Source of the DNA: Microcaldota archaeon
GTDB taxonomy: Archaea > Micrarchaeota > Micrarchaeia > Norongarragalinales > UBA8480
Direction: 5' to 3'
Assembly (NCBI GenBank): GCA_030697615.1
Contig: JAUYPK010000106.1
Coordinates: 1 to 5,345 of the forward strand
DNA length: 5,345 bases
Below the pieces are notes generated by a model, which was given only the letters and a program-made list of their open reading frames with translations, ran no database searches and was not told the origin of the DNA. The translations under genes and the position numbers were made by a program. Positions 5,011 to 5,345 of the stretch are shown here, one piece after another (position 1 is the stretch's first letter; each line of letters starts with the position of its first letter).

Positions 5011-5345
5011 ATGAATTCACCATCTTACTTTTTTCTTTGCCTCCCATGGCGAATGCGGCCGTTTTCATTAACGAGATACTATATGATTTCCAGGATGGCG
5101 CTGATACCGGCCGAGAGTGGGTTGAAGTGATAAATACGGGAGAGGCGGTGGATATTTCCGGCTGGAAGTTTGTGGAAGCCAATACGAATCACGGTTTAAC
5201 CTTGGTGCAAGGGTCGGTGGAGATTCCATCTGGCGGTTTTGCAATGATTGTTATTGATGCGGCTAAATTTTTGGCAGATTGGCCGGGCTTTTCCGGCACG
5301 ATTTTTGACAGCAGCTTTTCGCTCTCAAATACTGGTGAGACTCTT
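5011..5345 (+). CDS. Lamin-tail-domain (LTD) secreted protein, 3' end outside the window
   Basis: The frame opens at ATG 5011 just after a TGA and runs off the right edge (111 codons seen). From about residue 18 it is a clear lamin-tail domain, a beta-sandwich found in extracellular proteins: VFINEILYDF, GREWVEVINTG, VDISGWKF, NHGLTLVQG, IPSGGF, then DSSFSLSNTGETL. This pattern is very like exported LTD proteins of CPR/Parcubacteria as I know them. The stretch YFFLCLPPMANAA looks like the end of a signal peptide with an A-x-A cleavage site, but the basic n-region is missing: only MNSPS precedes it. ATG 5047 is an alternative start without any signal. No Shine-Dalgarno site precedes either. 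GC is about 49%, above the neighbours. The function is unknown; surface attachment or anchoring is typical for such domains. Confidence 0.7.
5017..5021 (-). promoter_or_regulatory. Shine-Dalgarno site of P4
   Basis: The minus strand reads GGTGA, ending 9 nt before ATG 5007, and matches the archaeal consensus. It marks the rightmost base pairs that clearly belong to the array; lamin-tail coding begins a few bases further right. Confidence 0.6.

Noticed and set aside
4988..5182. Minus-strand 64-residue frame across the P4 / lamin-tail junction
   Set aside because: It overlaps both the P4 start in another frame and the clear lamin-tail coding on the plus strand, and has no domain or ribosome site.
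1..5345. CRISPR array, tRNA, rRNA or insertion sequence
   Set aside because: No regularly spaced direct repeats, cloverleaf-like sequence, rRNA stretches, transposase motifs or terminal inverted repeats were seen on either strand.

Overview
This window looks like a piece of an archaeal genome, probably a DPANN-type lineage assembled from a metagenome. The reasons are: TATA-like boxes about 30 nt before leaderless or short-leader starts; Shine-Dalgarno sites of the GGAGGTGAT kind about 10 nt before other starts; a small SecB-fold-like protein of a kind I associate with DPANN archaea; and a surface thioredoxin-fold protein rich in N-glycosylation sequons. GC is roughly 40% over most of the window and about 49% in the last 300 bases. 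The lineage is inferred, because no rRNA or marker gene is present.

Left part (1-2443), ordinary cell genes. A short plus-strand C-terminal tail (1-57) may be the end of an upstream gene. On the minus strand, 1153-35 encodes a membrane-anchored extracellular protein with three tandem thioredoxin-like domains, each with CxxC. Divergent from it, 1252-1932 (+) encodes a complete metallo-beta-lactamase-fold hydrolase of the UPF0173 type, and 2030-2443 (+) a small SecB-like protein.

Middle and right part (5007-2477, minus strand), the main feature. Four paralogous genes lie head to tail, called here P4, P3, P2 and P1 in transcription order. I do not recognise the family. Each protein is small and basic and carries two copies of a helix-turn-helix-like unit (A and B), then a helical tail. 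Unit B carries a GRPT-x4-LA(R/K) signature. P4 and P3 are intact and have good Shine-Dalgarno sites. P2 is interrupted by an in-frame TAG, after which 27 more homologous residues follow in the same frame. P1 has lost its start: homologous coding extends 36 codons above its first ATG without a standard start codon, and an ATG with a Shine-Dalgarno site sits one base out of frame. The array therefore seems to be a duplicating and decaying family of likely DNA-binding proteins, or it carries two recoding or sequencing events.

Right edge (5011-5345, +). A lamin-tail-domain protein begins and runs off the window. Its sequence resembles secreted proteins common in CPR/Parcubacteria, its GC is higher, and its signal peptide looks cut off right where the P4 leader starts. 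This suggests an assembly join or a recent transfer with a breakpoint near 5022-5030.
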